Shown here in pieces: positions 7,548-18,915 of a DNA stretch of 64,000 bases. The position numbers and the translations under genes were made by a program. This DNA comes from Halorubellus sp034808145 (GTDB lineage: Archaea > Halobacteriota > Halobacteria > Halobacteriales > Natrialbaceae). How positions within the stretch are numbered: position 1 is the stretch's first letter; every line of letters begins with the position of its first letter. The notes under the pieces were generated by a model. That model made no database searches, was not told where the DNA came from, and saw only the letters and a list, made by a program, of their open reading frames with translations. The DNA lies in NCBI RefSeq assembly GCF_034808145.1, contig NZ_JAXHGM010000003.1, positions 248,001 to 312,000 on the forward strand. Reading direction: 5' to 3'.

Positions 7548-9304
7548 ATCTCCTCCGTCTCCGCGCCGCCGTCGGTTCTTCCGTCGCTCTCACCGTCGGC
7601 GGCAGCGTCGCGTCCACCGTCGGTCGCCACACCACCGTTTCCGCTGTTCCCGACGACGTCCTCGGCGGACTGCTGTTGGCCCATCGGCTCGGGGCTGTGG
7701 CACTGCCGGACGATGCGCTTTATCTCCTCGCTCGGTTCATCGGTCACGTACGACACCGCGATGGTGACCGCGAACACGACGGGCGTTCCGGCGAGTGCGG
7801 CGCCGATGGCGGGGAACACGTCCGCGTACAGCGGGACGATGGCGCCCGCGTCCCCGGCGGCGTCACCGAGGAACCCGACGTACGCGGGCAGCACCTCGTT
7901 GATGATCGCCGTGAACCAGATGAGCAGGCCGGTCGTCATCCCGGCGAGCGCGCCCTGGCGGTTCGTGTTTTCCCACCAGAGCCCGAGGAAGAACATCGGG
8001 AACAGGACGAGCCCGGCGAGACTGAACGCGTACGAGACGAGTTCGCCGACGAGCGCGGGCGGGTCGAGCGCGAACACCGTGACGAGTGCGCCGAGGCCGA
8101 CGATGGTCGCGCGACCGACGAGGAGCTGCTGGCGCTGGGTCGCGTCCGGGTTGACGATGTTCGTGTAGATGTCGTGCGCCGCCGCGGAGGAGGCGGCGAT
8201 GAACAGTCCGGCGGTCGTCGCGATGGCGGCGGCGATGCCGCCGGCGGCGACGAGGCCGACGAACCACGTCGGGAGGTTCGCGAGCTGGCTCGCGATGACG
8301 ACGATGACGTCGCCCTCGGCGCCGCTCATGCCGCTCGCGCCGTACACCGCGCCGACGTTCTCCGCGTAGAGGTCCGTGCCGAACGCGGCGAACGCGGGCG
8401 CGGAGAGGTACAGCAGGCAGATGAAGAACAGGCCCCAGACGGTCGACCAGCGCGCGGTCCGTTCGGATTCGACGGTGTAGAACCGAACGAGGACGTGCGG
8501 GAGCCCGCACGTGCCGACGATGAGGCTGAACGCGGTCGCGATCCAGAGGTAGTAGCTACCGCTCGTGAACGGTTCGGTGAACTCGCGGCCGAGCTGGTCG
8601 AAGAGCATCCCGTACTCTATCTGGGGGAGCACGGTGGAGTAGCCCTGCGTGAACCCGACGGCGTAGAGGCCGGCGAGGAACGCGACGATGAGGATGACGT
8701 ACTGGACGGCCATGTTCTTCGTCGCGCCGAGCATCCCGGAGAGCGCGAGGTACCCGACGGTGATGGCCATGAGGAGGACGACCATCGTCGCGTAATCGCC
8801 GCCGAAGACGTAGATGCCGACGAGCCCCATGCCGCGTGCTTGCCCGACGGCGTACACGAACCCGATGAGGATGGTGGTGAGGGCGGCGATGGCGCGCGCG
8901 GTGTCGGAGTCGAACCGGTCGCCGACGAAGTCGGGCGCGGTGTACTTCCCGAACCGCCGCATCTGCGCGGCGAGGAAGATGAGGAGGATGAAGTACCCCG
9001 CGGACCAGCCGACGACGAACGCGAGCCCGTAGTACCCGCTGAGCGCGATGAGTGCCGCCATCCCGAGGTAGGACGCCGCGCTCATCCAGTTCGCGCCGAT
9101 GGCCATGCCGTTCTCGACGTTCCCGATGGAGCGCCCGGCGACCCAGAGGTCGTCGGTGTCGGCGACGCGGAACGCGTACCCGATGCCGAGGAACAGGAGG
9201 AGCATCCCCGTGACCATGATCGCGGGCACGAGCTTGAACGAGCCGTTCAGGGCGTCCGGGAGGAGCTGTAACGGCAGCTCGGTCGCCGCGGTGGCGAGCG
9301 TCAT
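7544..9304 (-). CDS. Sodium:solute symporter (SSS family), acetate/monocarboxylate type
   Basis: The 586-residue protein has about 13 membrane helices. The core GRSIGNVENGMAIGANWMSAASYLG and an SSS-like helix pattern resemble ActP-type cation/acetate symporters. A hydrophilic, Gly/Asp-rich C-terminal tail of about 60 residues follows the last helix. It overlaps the upstream DUF4212 gene by four bases, the typical small-subunit/large-subunit pairing, and lies just below acetyl-CoA synthetase. Acetate or a similar short acid is the likely substrate, by context. Confidence 0.85.
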   Translation of the reverse strand: MTLATAATELPLQLLPDALNGSFKLVPAIMVTGMLLLFLGIGYAFRVADTDDLWVAGRSIGNVENGMAIGANWMSAASYLGMAALIALSGYYGLAFVVGWSAGYFILLIFLAAQMRRFGKYTAPDFVGDRFDSDTARAIAALTTILIGFVYAVGQARGMGLVGIYVFGGDYATMVVLLMAITVGYLALSGMLGATKNMAVQYVILIVAFLAGLYAVGFTQGYSTVLPQIEYGMLFDQLGREFTEPFTSGSYYLWIATAFSLIVGTCGLPHVLVRFYTVESERTARWSTVWGLFFICLLYLSAPAFAAFGTDLYAENVGAVYGASGMSGAEGDVIVVIASQLANLPTWFVGLVAAGGIAAAIATTAGLFIAASSAAAHDIYTNIVNPDATQRQQLLVGRATIVGLGALVTVFALDPPALVGELVSYAFSLAGLVLFPMFFLGLWWENTNRQGALAGMTTGLLIWFTAIINEVLPAYVGFLGDAAGDAGAIVPLYADVFPAIGAALAGTPVVFAVTIAVSYVTDEPSEEIKRIVRQCHSPEPMGQQQSAEDVVGNSGNGGVATDGGRDAAADGESDGRTDGGAETEEM

Positions 9305-9924
9305 TGCTCCACCCCGCCGTCGGCCGCGGTCGGTTCCGCGGGCGCGTCGTCGTCGCTCTCACCGGCGGCGCCGGTGCCGTGGTCGATACCGTACTTCTCG
9401 TCGAGCTGGTCGCGCTTGCGGGCGTACACGAACGAGAGCACGAGCGCACCGGTGGGTGCGCCGATGGCGGTGGTGAGGTAGTGCAGCGGGAACCCGATGA
9501 TCGTGATGCTCGTCATCACGTCGGGTGCGAGCGCGGTCGCGGTCACGGGCCCGAAGACGACGACCGTCCACGCGGCGAACATCGCCCAGACGACGCGGAG
9601 GTGGTCGCGCATGAACGGCGTCGACGGCGTGAAGATGTTCACCTCGCGTTCGAGGTAGTCGACCTCGGCGTGGTCTGTCGCGGGGGCGTCGGTCGCCGCG
9701 ACGGTCCCGCCGTCGGTCCGCGGATGCGGCGCCGCCGGGTCGTTGGGATGTTCGGTCGGGGTCGTCGTTCCTTCGATGGTGGTCGATTCGGCCGGGACGG
9801 CGGTTCCTTCGCTGTCGGTCGACTCGGTCGAGGCCGGGATTCCTTCGCTGTCGGTCGACTCGGTCGATGCGTCGGTCGGTTCGCGGGTCGTGGTCGACTC
9901 GCGTTGTGAGTCAGTGTCTCTCAT
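9301..9924 (-). CDS. DUF4212 small subunit of the sodium:solute symporter
   Basis: The 207-residue protein has a DUF4212 domain in its C-terminal ~110 residues: YLEREVNIFTPSTPFMRDHL, two membrane helices, then ARKRDQLDEKYGID. DUF4212 proteins are small partners of SSS transporters. The first ~90 residues are unusual, low-complexity Ser/Thr/Glu/Pro repeats (STESTDSEG) encoded by a 36-bp tandem repeat. It is the first gene of the overlapping symporter-UspA-membrane protein set, 138 bases after acs. Confidence 0.85.
   Translation of the reverse strand: MRDTDSQRESTTTREPTDASTESTDSEGIPASTESTDSEGTAVPAESTTIEGTTTPTEHPNDPAAPHPRTDGGTVAATDAPATDHAEVDYLEREVNIFTPSTPFMRDHLRVVWAMFAAWTVVVFGPVTATALAPDVMTSITIIGFPLHYLTTAIGAPTGALVLSFVYARKRDQLDEKYGIDHGTGAAGESDDDAPAEPTAADGGVEQ
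9768..9867. repeat. 36-bp coding tandem repeat in the DUF4212 gene
   Basis: About 2.8 units of 36 bases encode a 12-residue repeat (ASTESTDSEGIP and variants). Units at 9804-9831 and 9840-9867 share an identical 28-base block, and 9768-9795 is a degenerate copy. The unit length is a multiple of three, so copy number can change without loss of frame. Confidence 0.75.
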
Positions 9925-10062
9925 GCTGTGTGCGTTGGTCGGTCGCTGGTCGAGGTCTGCTGTCGGCGCCGGAAACGTCGCGGGTCGTCGGTCGGTTCTT
10001 GTCGGTCGATTCTTCGTCCCAGAGGAACCTGGGGAGGCGTCGGCGAGTGCGTGGCCGCCCGG

Positions 10063-12084
<2,022 letters not shown>

Positions 12085-12419
12085 ACCTCGCACCGCGACA
12101 CCCGACGTAAAAAGAACGGTAACTAATCCGGGGAACGACCGTGATGGACTCCCGGAACCCGCGAGAAACGCGACGAAACGGGCTCGACGTTGGCGAACGG
12201 GGTGTCCTCGGTAGCGACCGGTCCCGCCATCACGGTCGACGCGACGCGACCCTCGCGCCTAAACAGATAGTCACCGTCTCACAGGGCCGCTCGCCGCTAG
12301 GTGACACTCGATACTCGGAACCTGAACGCGCTCGCTACCCGGCGTCGGCCGGCCGTGGTCGTCGCTGGCCGTGGTCGTCGCCGGCCGTGGTCGTCGCCGG
12401 CCCGCGGCCAGCCGAGCCG
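12085..12419. other. Intergenic region upstream of acs, with a 16-bp minisatellite
   Basis: No gene is seen. The acs promoter should lie near 12110-12125, where the minus strand reads TTCTTTTTACG after a T-rich element. At 12351-12402 there are three 16-bp units (GGCCGTGGTCGTCGCC/T) plus a partial one, just past the stop of the Bat-like gene. Confidence 0.5.
12351..12402. repeat. 16-bp tandem repeat, 3.25 copies
   Basis: Units at 12351, 12367 and 12383 are nearly identical, with one T/C difference in the first. The unit is not a multiple of three and lies outside genes. No role is evident. Confidence 0.7.
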
Positions 12420-14144
12420 TCAGGACTCGAAGAAGGCGTCGAGGAGCTTGCGCTGCGCGACCCGCAGGTGGTTGTGGAGGGTCGGTGCGGCGACGTCGAG
12501 CGAGTCGGCGAGCTCCTCGCCCGTGGACTCGCGGGGCCACTGGAAGTACCCGCCGTGGTACGCGGACTGGAGGACTGCGAGCTGGCGGTCGGTGAGGTCG
12601 TCGCGCAGTCGGTCCGCGAACCCGCGGGCGTGCTCGATGGTCCGCTCGACGGTCTCCTGGCCGACGAGTGCGGAGTCCGGCCACGCGTCACGAAGCGCGT
12701 CCCGCACCGCTCTGACGTCGGCGTCCGCGGGGACGACCGCGGTCAGTCGACCACCGTCCGCGTCGACGCGGTACGACCGGACGCGTGCGTCGAGGTCGAC
12801 GAGCGTGCGCGCCGGCGAGTCACGGACCACGAACTCGAAGACCGGGCCGTCGTCGCCGTCGTCGACGTACCGGACGCGCACCACGCGGTCCGCGTCGTCG
12901 GCGTCGACCGCGTCGACGACGTCGGTCGGTGCGACGTCGGCGACCGCCGCGTACAGGACGAGTCCGGGGCCGCCGGGGACGACGCCGGTGACCTCGACGG
13001 TCGTGTCGAGCGAGTCGGCGAGCGCGACGAGGACCGCGTCCCGGTCGTGGACGTCGAACCGGAGCTCGGTGACGACGTCCGCGACGAGCCGCCGCCGTCG
13101 ACGGGTCGCCTCGAACGCGCGAGCGACGAGCGCGCCGAGCGCGTCGTGGAGCGCCTCCACCGTCCCGTCCGGCTCGGGGACGCGCTCGACGCCGAGCCCG
13201 AGCGCGTACGCGACCCCCTCGAACTCGCCGACGGGGAGCGTGACGACGCCGCCGCGGTCGCGATCGAACCTGCGGACGCGACCGCGCTCGCCTTCGCCTT
13301 CGCCTTCGCTCTCCCCCTCGGTCGCTTCGGCGCGCTGGGTCGTGTCGTCCGCGCCACCCTCTCCCCGGTCGTTTCGAAGTTCGGCTGCCGCGACGGCGGG
13401 GTCGACGCCGGCGTTCGCGACGACGTCCGCGGTCGCGTCGTCGTCGGTCCGACGACCGACCCACGCGTACCGGTAGCCGTCCGTGCTCGCGATTCGGTCG
13501 ACGACCGTCTCGAACAGTGCCGCAGGGGATTCCTGGTCGCCGAGCGCGTCGCCGACGGCTGCGAGGACCGCGGCCGCGCGCCGCACCGGCTCCGGCGTCT
13601 CGTCGTCGTCGACGGCGAGCGCGGCGGCGTCGTCGAGCGCGGCGGCGATCTCCGCGGGACCCGGGTCGTCGAGGTACGGAACGAGCCCGGCGACGCTCTC
13701 GAACCCCGCGACGGCGGCGACGACGCGCACGTCCACGCCCTGGCGGAGCAGGGAGACGACGAAGTGCTCGCGGAGCGACCGCGAGTCGACCTCGCGGAAC
13801 CGGTCGTCGCCGGTCTCGGACGCGGCGCGGTCGGCGACCTCGCGGACGAGCATCTGGACGCGTCGCGCGGAGACGTCGACGAGTCGGTCGTCGTCGCCGA
13901 CGTCGTTCGACGCGGCGTACTTCTCGACGTCGTGCGCGACCCCCGCCGGGAGCACCGTCGCGTGGTCGTCGACCGACGCCACCGTCGTCCCGTCGACCGC
14001 GCCCACGTCGCTCGGTTCGAGCGACGCTACCTCGGCCGGGCGAAGGCCTGCCTCCCCGCAGAGCCGGACCACGAGGTCCTCGCGGTGCGTGCGGGCGTGC
14101 CGGCGGAGCCGCGCGTAGTCGGCGTCCGAGAGCGGGTCGACCAC
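12420..14144 (-). CDS. Bat-like regulator with an N-terminal degenerate tyrosine-recombinase domain
   Basis: The 574-residue protein has three parts. Residues ~1-190 resemble a tyrosine recombinase catalytic domain. Box I arginine is in AGLRPAEV; the box II region reads SLREHFVVSLLRQGVDVRVV, where the usual H-x-L-R-H pattern is altered; and the later GH is GF, with a tyrosine in PYLD. The middle (~215-360) looks like a GAF/Bat-type sensor, followed by the Bat coupling region. The C-terminus (~515-570, LTDRQLAVLQSAYHGGYFQWPR) is an HTH_10 DNA-binding domain. It begins with GTG. Its place between two acs genes on the same strand suggests control of acetate genes, by analogy with bacterio-opsin activator. 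Recombinase activity is unlikely given the missing residues. Confidence 0.85.
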   Translation of the reverse strand: MVDPLSDADYARLRRHARTHREDLVVRLCGEAGLRPAEVASLEPSDVGAVDGTTVASVDDHATVLPAGVAHDVEKYAASNDVGDDDRLVDVSARRVQMLVREVADRAASETGDDRFREVDSRSLREHFVVSLLRQGVDVRVVAAVAGFESVAGLVPYLDDPGPAEIAAALDDAAALAVDDDETPEPVRRAAAVLAAVGDALGDQESPAALFETVVDRIASTDGYRYAWVGRRTDDDATADVVANAGVDPAVAAAELRNDRGEGGADDTTQRAEATEGESEGEGEGERGRVRRFDRDRGGVVTLPVGEFEGVAYALGLGVERVPEPDGTVEALHDALGALVARAFEATRRRRRLVADVVTELRFDVHDRDAVLVALADSLDTTVEVTGVVPGGPGLVLYAAVADVAPTDVVDAVDADDADRVVRVRYVDDGDDGPVFEFVVRDSPARTLVDLDARVRSYRVDADGGRLTAVVPADADVRAVRDALRDAWPDSALVGQETVERTIEHARGFADRLRDDLTDRQLAVLQSAYHGGYFQWPRESTGEELADSLDVAAPTLHNHLRVAQRKLLDAFFES

Positions 14145-14398
14145 GTTTCGCGATAGCTGATGAAGCGCAATAATTCTAGGGGCTGAAACGCCAGAGAAAC
14201 GGCGCTGATTGCGCTGACCGGAACATCTTCTCCAAGTCTCATTTCGCTTCTCTACTGAACACGAAGAATCGTCGCCCGTCGGGCCGAGGTGGCCCGCGGG
14301 GAGGTGGAGACGACGCTGTCAGACTCGCTCGTGAAATGGTCGACCCGCACGCGGGTACGGGTCGAGACCACAGTCGAACCGCCGCCTCGACCGCTCCG

Positions 14399-16381
14399 TC
14401 AGTCCTCGTGGCGGGCTTCCAGTTCCCCGACGACCTCGGGGTTGCGGAGCGCGCTCGTGTCGCCGTAGGACTCGCCGTTCGCGATGTCCTCGAGGAGCCG
14501 GCGCATGATCTTCCCGGAGCGCGTCTTCGGGAGGTCCGGCGTGAACACGACCTGGTCGAGGCGCGCGCCCGCGCCGATGGCGGCCGCGACCGCCTCGTCG
14601 AGCGCCCCCCGGAGCGTCGACACGTCCGTCCGGTCGTCGTCGGTCGTGACGTACGCGACGAGCGCGTTCCCCGACTCCGGGTCGTCGCGCGCGATGACCG
14701 CCGCCTCCGCGACCCCGTCGACCTCGACGAGCGCGTGCTCGATCTCGCCGGTACTGAACCGCCTGCCGTCGACGTTCACCACGTCGTCCGCGCGCCCCAG
14801 CACCGTCACGTACCCGGCGTCGTCGACGGTCGCCTCGTCGCCGACGCGATACCACCATCCGGCGCTCGCACCGGCAGCACCCTCGGGGTCGTCGAGCGCC
14901 GTCGACTCCGCAGCGACGCGTTCGCCCCACTCCGTCCCGGTCGCGAGCTCGCGCGCCATCGCCGGCCACGGTCGGTCGACGGTCAACCACCCGCGAACGC
15001 CCGAGTCGACCGGGTCGCCGGCGCCGTCGCGGACGGACACCGACACGCCCGCGAGCGGCCGCCCGACCGACCCCGGCTTCGCGTCGTCCACGGCCGGGAG
15101 CGTCGACAGGAGGACGGCCCCGGTCTCGGTCTGCCACCACGTGTCCACGACCGGGCACTCCTCGCCGCCGACGTGCTCGAAGTACCACTGCCACGTCTCC
15201 GCGTCGAACGGCTCGCCGACGCTCCCCAGCACGCGCAGCGACGACAGGTCGTGGCGCGCCGGGTGCTCCGCGCCCCACTTCGCGAACGACCGAACGACCG
15301 TCGGTGCCGTGTAGAACACCTCCACGTCGAGGGCCTCGACGAGCGCCCACGGGCGGTCGCGGTCGACCGCGTCCGGACTCCACTCCGTCAGGACCGTCGT
15401 CGCGCCGAGCGCGAGCGGCCCGTAGACGCCGTAGGAGTGCCCCGTGATCCAGCCCGGGTCCGCCGTACTCCACACCGTCGTGTCCGCAGTAACGTCGAGG
15501 ACGCGCTCGGTCGACCACGCGACCTGCGCGAGGTACCCGCCGGTCGTGTGCGTCACGCTCTTCGGTTCGCCCGTCGTCCCGGACGTGTAGATGCGGAACA
15601 GGGGGTCGGTCGCCGCACGCGACACCGGCGTCACGGTCGCGTCGGCGTTCGCCGCCACGAGGTCGTCGTACGCGTACCGGCCCTCGCGGTCGACGTCCGG
15701 GTCGGTGCCGAGCCGGTCGACGACGACCGTCGCGTCCAGGTCGTACGACAGCGACATCGTCGCGTTGTCCGCGCGCCGCCGCTGGTCGACCGCCTCCCCG
15801 CGGCGATAGTAGCCGTCGCTCGTCACGAGATACCGGGAGTCCGCGCGCTCCATGCGGGTCGCCAGCGCGTCCGCGGAGAACCCCGCGAACACGACGTTAT
15901 GGACCGCGCCGAGGCGAGCGCACGCGAGCATCGTCACGACGACCGCCGGCACCGCGGGGAGGTACGTCGTCACGACGTCGTCAGCCTCGACGCCGAGGTC
16001 CCGGAGGCCGGCGGCGACCGCGTTCACCTCCGCGTGCAGCTCGCGGTACGTGTACGTCCGCGATTCGCCGAGGTGGCCGTTCCACTCGAGTGCGACCGCG
16101 TCACCGCGCTCGGGCACGTGTCGGTCGACGCAGTTCGCGCACGCGTTCAACTCGCCACCCCGGAACCACTCGAAGGGCGGTCCTCCGGCCGCGCCGGTCG
16201 CCAGCACGTCGTCGTAGGTCGCGTCCCAGTCGAGCAGGCCGGCGGCGGCCGTCCACGCGTCCGGCCAGTCCGCGTCGAACGACGCCCTGTCGTCGACGGA
16301 CGGCGTCGTCCGCCCCTCGAACGCCGCCGGCGGGGGGACCAGCGTCCGGTCGTCTGACGGGGACCAGTCGGGTACCGTCAT
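14399..16381 (-). CDS. Acetyl-CoA synthetase-like enzyme (AMP-forming), copy 2
   Basis: This 660-residue paralogue of the acs at 10063-12084 has YTSGTTGEPKS, TWWQTETG and PKTRSGKIMRR in the expected order. It differs by a serine after EPK, a shorter N-terminus and several Ala/Val-rich insertions. It may use acetate or a related short acid such as propionate. The start is the ATG at 16381 (MTVPDWSPSDD); an upstream in-frame start at 16408 would add residues without family support. It lies directly upstream of the recombinase-Bat gene, 254 bases away, on the same strand. Confidence 0.88.
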   Translation of the reverse strand: MTVPDWSPSDDRTLVPPPAAFEGRTTPSVDDRASFDADWPDAWTAAAGLLDWDATYDDVLATGAAGGPPFEWFRGGELNACANCVDRHVPERGDAVALEWNGHLGESRTYTYRELHAEVNAVAAGLRDLGVEADDVVTTYLPAVPAVVVTMLACARLGAVHNVVFAGFSADALATRMERADSRYLVTSDGYYRRGEAVDQRRRADNATMSLSYDLDATVVVDRLGTDPDVDREGRYAYDDLVAANADATVTPVSRAATDPLFRIYTSGTTGEPKSVTHTTGGYLAQVAWSTERVLDVTADTTVWSTADPGWITGHSYGVYGPLALGATTVLTEWSPDAVDRDRPWALVEALDVEVFYTAPTVVRSFAKWGAEHPARHDLSSLRVLGSVGEPFDAETWQWYFEHVGGEECPVVDTWWQTETGAVLLSTLPAVDDAKPGSVGRPLAGVSVSVRDGAGDPVDSGVRGWLTVDRPWPAMARELATGTEWGERVAAESTALDDPEGAAGASAGWWYRVGDEATVDDAGYVTVLGRADDVVNVDGRRFSTGEIEHALVEVDGVAEAAVIARDDPESGNALVAYVTTDDDRTDVSTLRGALDEAVAAAIGAGARLDQVVFTPDLPKTRSGKIMRRLLEDIANGESYGDTSALRNPEVVGELEARHED

Positions 16382-16824
16382 CACTCGCCATTTCTCGCTC
16401 GGTCGCATAAGGATTGGCCTCCCTGCTGGCGATACGTCGCGCTCGTCGGCGAGGACGGCGCCGCGAGGTGGGGAAACTGCGGTCGCGTCGACGCGGCGGG
16501 CAGGGCGAGCGCGACGCGTCGACGCGGTGTGTCAGACAGGCTGGTGCTCCGACCGGCCGGGGCGTCCTGGCAGGCGCCCCGACCGCTTCCCCCGTGGTCG
16601 ATGGGCAGTCGACTCGGGCGTGGGGCCGGCGACGACGGGCGATCGCGCCGGCGGTTCGGTCAGGCGGACCGAAGCACCACGCGATTGTACCGTGTCTCGA
16701 TACTTCAAAGAAGCGTTCGCTCAAACGGTCGTTTGAGTGCGCTCCACCGACGCGATGCCCGGACGCGGTCCGCGAGCACCATCCCGCCTCGCGTCGCGGT
16801 CACGTCATCGCGTCGGGGTCGCGG
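16382..16824. other. Intergenic region upstream of acs copy 2
   Basis: I see no supported gene. The region contains a perfect 8+2+8 palindrome at 16720-16737 and a 22-base direct repeat (16793-16814 and 16818-16839) whose second copy covers the stop codon of the next gene. The open frames here are Arg/Pro-rich shadows. Confidence 0.5.
16720..16737. promoter_or_regulatory. Perfect palindrome CTCAAACG-GT-CGTTTGAG
   Basis: This 18-base inverted repeat stands in a GC-rich intergenic stretch, about 340 bases upstream of acs copy 2 and 90 bases past the stop of the SDR gene. The size and symmetry fit a dimeric repressor site or the stem of a terminator; no regulator gene is adjacent. Confidence 0.45.
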
Positions 16825-17925
16825 TCACGTCATCGCGTCGCTGCCGACGTGGGGATGCCGGCGGACGTAGTCGACGAGCCGCGGCGCGTACTCGCGGAAG
16901 TCCGGGCACTCCACGCCGGCGTCAGCGAGGACGGCGGTCGCGTTCGCGGTGTCGTACCGCGTCGGGTGCGTGAAGTAGTCGACGATGGCGGGGTCGATAC
17001 CGGTCCAGTCGCGGACGGAGTCGACCTCTCGGAGCAGCCACTGGAACGCGGTCTTCGAGAACGGGACGTCGACCGTCCACGTGTTCGTCGCCGCGGCGAA
17101 GGCCGCCTGCATCTCCGCGACGGACGGCGGGTCGGGGTCCGCGAGCTGGTACACCTCGCCGACGGTATCGGCGCGGGCGCTGATGGCGTCGATGGCGTCG
17201 ACGACGAAGTCCCGCGGCACGACGTTCACCTCGACCGCGCCGGGGTCGCCGAACTCGGGGACGACCGCGATACCGGGCTGGTCGAGGAAGTACCGGACGA
17301 GATGGTATGGGCCGTCGTACTTCTGGGTCTCGCCGGTCTCGCTGTCGCCGACCGCGATGCTCGGCCGGTAGAGGGTCGCGGGGAGCCCGTCGTCCATCGC
17401 GTCCTGTACGCGGACCTCCGCCAGGAACTTCGTCGACTCGTAGTGGTTGTTGAACGACTGGCCTTCGACGAGCATGTCCTCGGTGAACTCGCCGGGATAC
17501 CGGCCGCTCACGTAGCACGTGGAGACGTAGTGCAGGCGGTCGAGGTCGTCGCACGCATCGCAGAAGTCGAGGACGTGCTCGGTGCCGTCGACGTTCACGG
17601 CCATCGCGAGGTCGCGGTCGACGCCGAGGTCGTAGACGGCCGCGAGGTGATAGACCTCGCTCGTCCGGTCCGCGAGCGCGTCGACGGCGAACTCGCCGTC
17701 GTCGGGGAGTCCGAGGTCCGGGTCGGTGATGTCGCCCTCGACGAGCGCGATACGGCCCTCCGCGTCGTGCTCGGCTTCGAGGTCGTCGCGTCGGTCCGCG
17801 GCGAGGTCGCGGTACTTCGACTGGATTAGGCAGGTGACGTGCTCGCCGCGGTTGAGGAGGCGGTCGACGAGCGCGCTCCCGAGGAACCCGGGGAAGCCAG
17901 TGAGGAGGATGGTGTCGTCCGGCAT
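16825..17925 (-). CDS. Extended SDR family oxidoreductase/thioester reductase-like protein
   Basis: The 366-residue protein has an N-terminal Rossmann motif TGFPGFLG (residues 9-16), an SDR-type YESTK active-site stretch, and the long C-terminal part typical of NAD-binding-4/male-sterility-type reductases and epimerases. The substrate cannot be read from the sequence; the family includes acyl reductases and sugar epimerases. The start is the ATG at 17925 (MPDDTILLTG). Upstream in-frame codons run into the operators of the divergent module and are unlikely to be translated. Confidence 0.82.
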   Translation of the reverse strand: MPDDTILLTGFPGFLGSALVDRLLNRGEHVTCLIQSKYRDLAADRRDDLEAEHDAEGRIALVEGDITDPDLGLPDDGEFAVDALADRTSEVYHLAAVYDLGVDRDLAMAVNVDGTEHVLDFCDACDDLDRLHYVSTCYVSGRYPGEFTEDMLVEGQSFNNHYESTKFLAEVRVQDAMDDGLPATLYRPSIAVGDSETGETQKYDGPYHLVRYFLDQPGIAVVPEFGDPGAVEVNVVPRDFVVDAIDAISARADTVGEVYQLADPDPPSVAEMQAAFAAATNTWTVDVPFSKTAFQWLLREVDSVRDWTGIDPAIVDYFTHPTRYDTANATAVLADAGVECPDFREYAPRLVDYVRRHPHVGSDAMT

Positions 17926-17999
17926 GCGCGTTGCGTCGCGGGCCCGTGGTAAGGGTCTGTCGCCGGTGGGCTGGATTGGCTGCGCGTACTTTCCCGTCA

Positions 18000-18070
18000 G
18001 AATTAAGTAGGAGTGTAAAGCACGCTTTACTGTAAAGCGAGCTTTACGACAAACGAGCTTTACACAATCC
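18000..18070 (+). promoter_or_regulatory. Promoter with three tandem operators of the membrane protein/XRE module
   Basis: After a TATA-like AATTAAG at about 18001 come GTAAAGCACGCTTTAC (18015-18030), GTAAAGCGAGCTTTAC (18032-18047) and a third copy with one degenerate arm (18048-18063, GACAAACGAGCTTTAC). Spacing is 17 and 16 bases. They fill the space between the TATA element and the start codon at 18071, so binding would block transcription. The XRE protein encoded two genes downstream is the obvious candidate repressor. Confidence 0.8.
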
Positions 18071-18484
18071 ATGTTCGAACGCGAAACCGACCACGACCCG
18101 CTCGCCGCCAGACGCCACAGTCGCCGCGTCATCTGGGGCCTCGTCGCCCTCGGGTGCGTCGCATACGTCGCTGGCCTCGCGCTCGACCGACCGCTCGTCG
18201 GCGTCGGGATCTACTGGCTGTGCGGCCTCGGATTCATGGCGTATGGGTCCCTGACTGACACGGAACCGTACGACGAACGCGACCGCGAGATCATGGCGAA
18301 CGCCGCCGGAACGACCCTTACCGTCGCCGCGTTCGCCCTCATCGCTGGTGCGCCGGGGATGGCGGCACTCCAGGCGGCCGGCGTCGCGACCGCTCCCGCG
18401 GCTTTCTGGGGGGCGATGTTCGCGCTCGCCGGAGTCTTCGGCGTGTACGCGGTCGCCACGCAGTACCACGAACGACAGACATGA
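18071..18484 (+). CDS. DERD-motif membrane protein (DUF2178-like), first copy
   Basis: This 137-residue protein has about four hydrophobic segments in two pairs, linked by a loop with the DERDREIM motif. That arrangement resembles DUF2178-type membrane proteins, which commonly sit beside small XRE regulators. It is the first gene of a tightly packed set; its stop overlaps the next start by four bases. The triple operator lies directly upstream. The biochemical role is unknown. Confidence 0.7.
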   Translation: MFERETDHDPLAARRHSRRVIWGLVALGCVAYVAGLALDRPLVGVGIYWLCGLGFMAYGSLTDTEPYDERDREIMANAAGTTLTVAAFALIAGAPGMAALQAAGVATAPAAFWGAMFALAGVFGVYAVATQYHERQT

Positions 18485-18915
18485 CGGACTCATTCACAGC
18501 CATGCTCGGACGAGCCGACGACGACGTCGAACCGCTCGCCAAACGACGCCGCGACAGACGCCTGTTCGGCGGGCTCATCGCCGCAGCGATGCTCTCGTTC
18601 CTCACGCTCGACCTCGTCGGGCAGCCGATCGTCGCCGTCGCGGCCTACTGGACGTTCATCGCCGGCGCGATCGTCGTCCTCTATCGCAGCGACTACATCG
18701 TGGACGAACGCGACCTGGAACTGGAACGCATCACGAGTCACCGCACGGTATACGTCATCGGCGGCGGTCTCCTCGTCCTCAGTCCGAGCATCGACGCGCT
18801 CGGCGAAGCGAACGTCTACGACGCCCCACCCATCGTGGACGGCGTCATCTTCGGCTGGGGCGCGGTGTTCGTCGTCTGGGGGCTCGTCTACGGGGTGACG
18901 CGCCTGCGACGATGA
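18481..18915 (+). CDS. DERD-motif membrane protein (DUF2178-like), second copy
   Basis: This 144-residue protein has the same plan as the preceding gene: two hydrophobic pairs separated by a loop with VDERDLELERI. The two are diverged relatives and could form a heteromer. It overlaps the first membrane gene and the XRE gene by four bases at each end, which indicates coupled translation. Function is unknown; linkage suggests that its level is set by the XRE regulator. Confidence 0.7.
   Translation: MTDSFTAMLGRADDDVEPLAKRRRDRRLFGGLIAAAMLSFLTLDLVGQPIVAVAAYWTFIAGAIVVLYRSDYIVDERDLELERITSHRTVYVIGGGLLVLSPSIDALGEANVYDAPPIVDGVIFGWGAVFVVWGLVYGVTRLRR

Noticed and set aside
16101..16724. Minus-strand frame starting MSERFFEV upstream of acs copy 2
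   Set aside because: Most of it is Arg/Pro-rich and overlaps the acs copy in another frame; not a credible gene.
16793..16839. 22-bp direct repeat at the SDR stop codon
   Set aside because: A simple local duplication without flanking features of an attachment site or mobile element.
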